Source: Bacteroidota bacterium (GTDB lineage Bacteria; Bacteroidota; Bacteroidia; Bacteroidales; UBA10428). From it: a DNA stretch of 56,498 bases. The DNA lies in NCBI GenBank assembly GCA_003252385.1, contig QKEH01000062.1, forward strand, positions 1 through 56,498. Direction: 5' to 3'. Of the stretch, positions 55,044 through 56,498 are shown piece by piece. The stretch's first letter is position 1; every line of letters begins with the position of its first letter. The position numbers were made by a program, and so were the translations under genes. Below the pieces are notes generated by a model. It did no database searches and was not told the origin of the DNA. It saw nothing but the letters and a program-made list of their open reading frames with translations.

Positions 55044-55856
55044 ATGGAAATAAAATTTCTTTGCCCGTATTGGGGCATGGAAGGAACGCCTGCCCAGGAA
55101 TTTATCGAAAAAGTGGTTAAAGCCGGATACGAGGGTGTCGAAGTAAACTCACCTGACGATGTCCACTTTGAAAAAGAGCTGCTCCATGCCATTCAGGAAA
55201 ACCATCTTGCCTTTGTGGCTCAGCAGTGGTTGGCACCCAAAAGCGAAACTGTTACTGACTATATGAGCCGGATGGAAACCCTGCTGCTAAGACGCGCCGC
55301 CATGCTCCCCGATTTTATTAATTCGCACACCGGCAAAGATTTCTTTTCCTTCGATGACAATTGCCGGATTGTTGAGAAATGCCTCGAAATTGAACAGCGA
55401 ACAGGTGTTACCATCCGTCACGAAACCCACCGCGGACGTTTCAATTACAGTGCCGCCACCACCGCTGGTTTTCTAAAGCAATTCCCCAACCTGCAACTGT
55501 CTGCCGACTTTTCGCATTGGGTAACGGTTTCCGAATCGTTTCTCGAAGACCAGCAAGAATCGGTCGAACAGGCGATCCAAAGAAGCGGATACATTCATGC
55601 CCGGGTGGGAAACACACAAACCCCTCAGGTAAATCATCCCTTTGCCCCCGAACACGAAGCCTGTCTGAATGCCTTTGTCCACTGGTGGAAACAAATTATC
55701 CGTTCAGCAGAAGCCCAGGGAGAACAGGTGTTTTATATCTGCCCCGAATTTGGCCCATGGCCCTACCTGGCTACAGTTCCCTTCACCCATGTTCCCATCG
55801 CCAATCAATGGGATACCAATATCAGCATGATGAACTATCTAAGAACCACTTTATAA
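55044..55856 (+). CDS. Sugar phosphate isomerase/epimerase-like TIM barrel protein
   Basis: The 270-residue protein has an (alpha/beta)8 barrel of the AP-endonuclease-2/xylose isomerase-like group, opening with KFLCPYWGMEGTPAQEFIEKVVKAGYEGVEV. Potential metal ligands at strand ends are the glutamates in EGVEV and RHETHRG, the Asp/His in SADFSHW, and the His in IHARVG (an inference from position). It likely isomerises or epimerises a sugar or sugar acid. The 187-nt-plus upstream region carries the divergent AraC promoter. Its position next to the agar locus suggests a role in catabolism of methylated or anhydro sugars, though this is not shown. No sorting signal is present, so it is cytoplasmic. 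Confidence 0.8.
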   Translation: MEIKFLCPYWGMEGTPAQEFIEKVVKAGYEGVEVNSPDDVHFEKELLHAIQENHLAFVAQQWLAPKSETVTDYMSRMETLLLRRAAMLPDFINSHTGKDFFSFDDNCRIVEKCLEIEQRTGVTIRHETHRGRFNYSAATTAGFLKQFPNLQLSADFSHWVTVSESFLEDQQESVEQAIQRSGYIHARVGNTQTPQVNHPFAPEHEACLNAFVHWWKQIIRSAEAQGEQVFYICPEFGPWPYLATVPFTHVPIANQWDTNISMMNYLRTTL

Positions 55857-56101
55857 AATAACTACCCACCCCCCTCCAACGGAAAAGCAAGATACCATCC
55901 CGATACAAACGGTTAATTTCCATTCAGAACTAAATTATAACACCATCTGTCCGGGTTGCATCGGATTGCCCAGGTAAATCGAAGCCCTGCCGTCCGGTCA
56001 GGAAAAACACACCAAATAAACCCCGGAAACGCCTAAATCTACATTGTACAGGGTTTCCTTTTTAACTACTTTTGGGTTCTGATTGTTTACTCAGTAGAAA
56101 C

Positions 56102-56498
56102 ATGCTCACCATGGTATCCATAGCACCGGTAATGGCCTTATTGACAGGGCTGTTGATCTCCATCGTATTGATGTGGTTTTTATGGCCCGGGAAGGGAGGT
56201 TTGGCTCTGTTGGCAAAGCTGAGCCACAATAACGAACGAGCCGTATTAGAAGATGCCTTGAAATTTATTTTCGACTGCGAATACCACAAATTGAATTGCG
56301 ATATCAACAGTCTTTCGGGGCATTTAAATATGACCATAGATAAAGCCGGCCGCCTGGTTAACCGTTTAACCGAACTGGAACTGGTTACTGTTGGCAACCA
56401 AACGGTTGCGCTGACCGATACCGGACGATCGTACGCCCTGCGCATTGTGCGCATACACCGCATCTGGGAACGCTATCTGGCCGACCAAACCAGCCTGG
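56102..56498 (+). CDS. Membrane-anchored DtxR/MntR-type metalloregulator (partial)
   Basis: This gene runs off the right edge. The first 132 residues show a hydrophobic N-terminal helix (about 7-28, IAPVMALLTGLLISIVLMWFLW), then a DtxR-type winged-helix domain (about 45-115, with DINSLSGHLNMTIDKAGRLVNRL and LTDTGRSYALRIVRIHRIWERYL). The last block is the family's typical start of the dimerisation and metal-binding region. Known DtxR proteins are soluble; a membrane anchor is seen in a Bacteroidota subgroup often found beside ferrous iron transport genes. The exact C-terminal domain is outside the window. The first ATG in the open frame with the membrane helix is at 56102; another at 56111 is possible. 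Confidence 0.75.
   Translation, partial: MLTMVSIAPVMALLTGLLISIVLMWFLWPGKGGLALLAKLSHNNERAVLEDALKFIFDCEYHKLNCDINSLSGHLNMTIDKAGRLVNRLTELELVTVGNQTVALTDTGRSYALRIVRIHRIWERYLADQTSL

Noticed and set aside
1-56498. CRISPR array, tRNA/rRNA genes, transposons or prophage
   Set aside because: I saw no regular direct repeats, no tRNA-like cloverleaf, and no transposase or phage protein on either strand.

Overview
The window looks like chromosomal DNA of a marine, polysaccharide-degrading member of the Bacteroidota, probably close to the Marinilabiliales/Bacteroidales side of the phylum. The signs are: two secreted GH16 enzymes ending in a type IX secretion (Por) sorting domain, a bTHX-type small ribosomal protein, DUF3857 and DUF4421 proteins, a fused CcsB-CcsA cytochrome c synthase, and promoter-like boxes of the TAnnTTTG type. 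I see no tRNA, rRNA, CRISPR array, transposase or phage gene. Most genes are ordinary chromosomal ones, and many end in clear intrinsic terminators.

Layout. 0-9.5 kb: kdsA (KDO for lipopolysaccharide), an outer-membrane DUF4421 barrel, a HAD phosphatase, two tandem DUF3857/transglutaminase-like exported proteins, bTHX and typA/bipA. 9.7-24.4 kb: one tightly packed 12-gene operon for an exopolysaccharide or capsule (Wza-like lipoprotein, Wzc-like tyrosine kinase, Wzy-like polymerase, Wzx-like flippase, five GT4 glycosyltransferases, a hexapeptide acyltransferase, a CapA-like phosphoesterase and an ATP-grasp ligase). It has no visible priming transferase and no nucleotide-sugar genes. 24.4-29.7 kb: a respiratory maturation block on the minus strand (msrA, ccsBA, a 57-residue membrane protein not previously delimited here, ctaB). 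30-46 kb: housekeeping and stress genes (M16 protease, STAS-like protein, Nudix hydrolase, SDR, KDPG aldolase, OsmC, MetZ, LexA-like regulator, prohibitin, TPR histidine kinase, FAD oxidoreductase, MORN protein, 1-Cys peroxiredoxin).

46.3-56 kb is the accessory part: an agar/porphyran locus. Two paralogous secreted GH16 agarases are followed by a cytochrome P450, a 2Fe-2S ferredoxin and a FAD ferredoxin reductase. In other marine Bacteroidota such a trio removes the methyl group from 6-O-methyl-D-galactose released from agar and porphyran. An AraC regulator and a sugar isomerase/epimerase-like TIM barrel follow. No SusC/SusD pair lies inside the window. The right edge cuts a membrane-anchored DtxR-type metal regulator.

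The most unusual thing I found is a repeated, structured leader in the long non-coding stretches before the agarases. A motif beginning CAACCTCT occurs three times (46694, 46831 and 48694). Each copy is followed 38-40 nt after its start by a hairpin with a four-base loop whose stem sequence differs between copies. Two copies also share a tiny ATG-initiated ORF and a second hairpin with compensatory base changes. This is the best candidate for an undescribed regulatory RNA. A second candidate is a palindrome-rich, possibly switching structure between the Nudix and SDR genes (33.88-34.14 kb).
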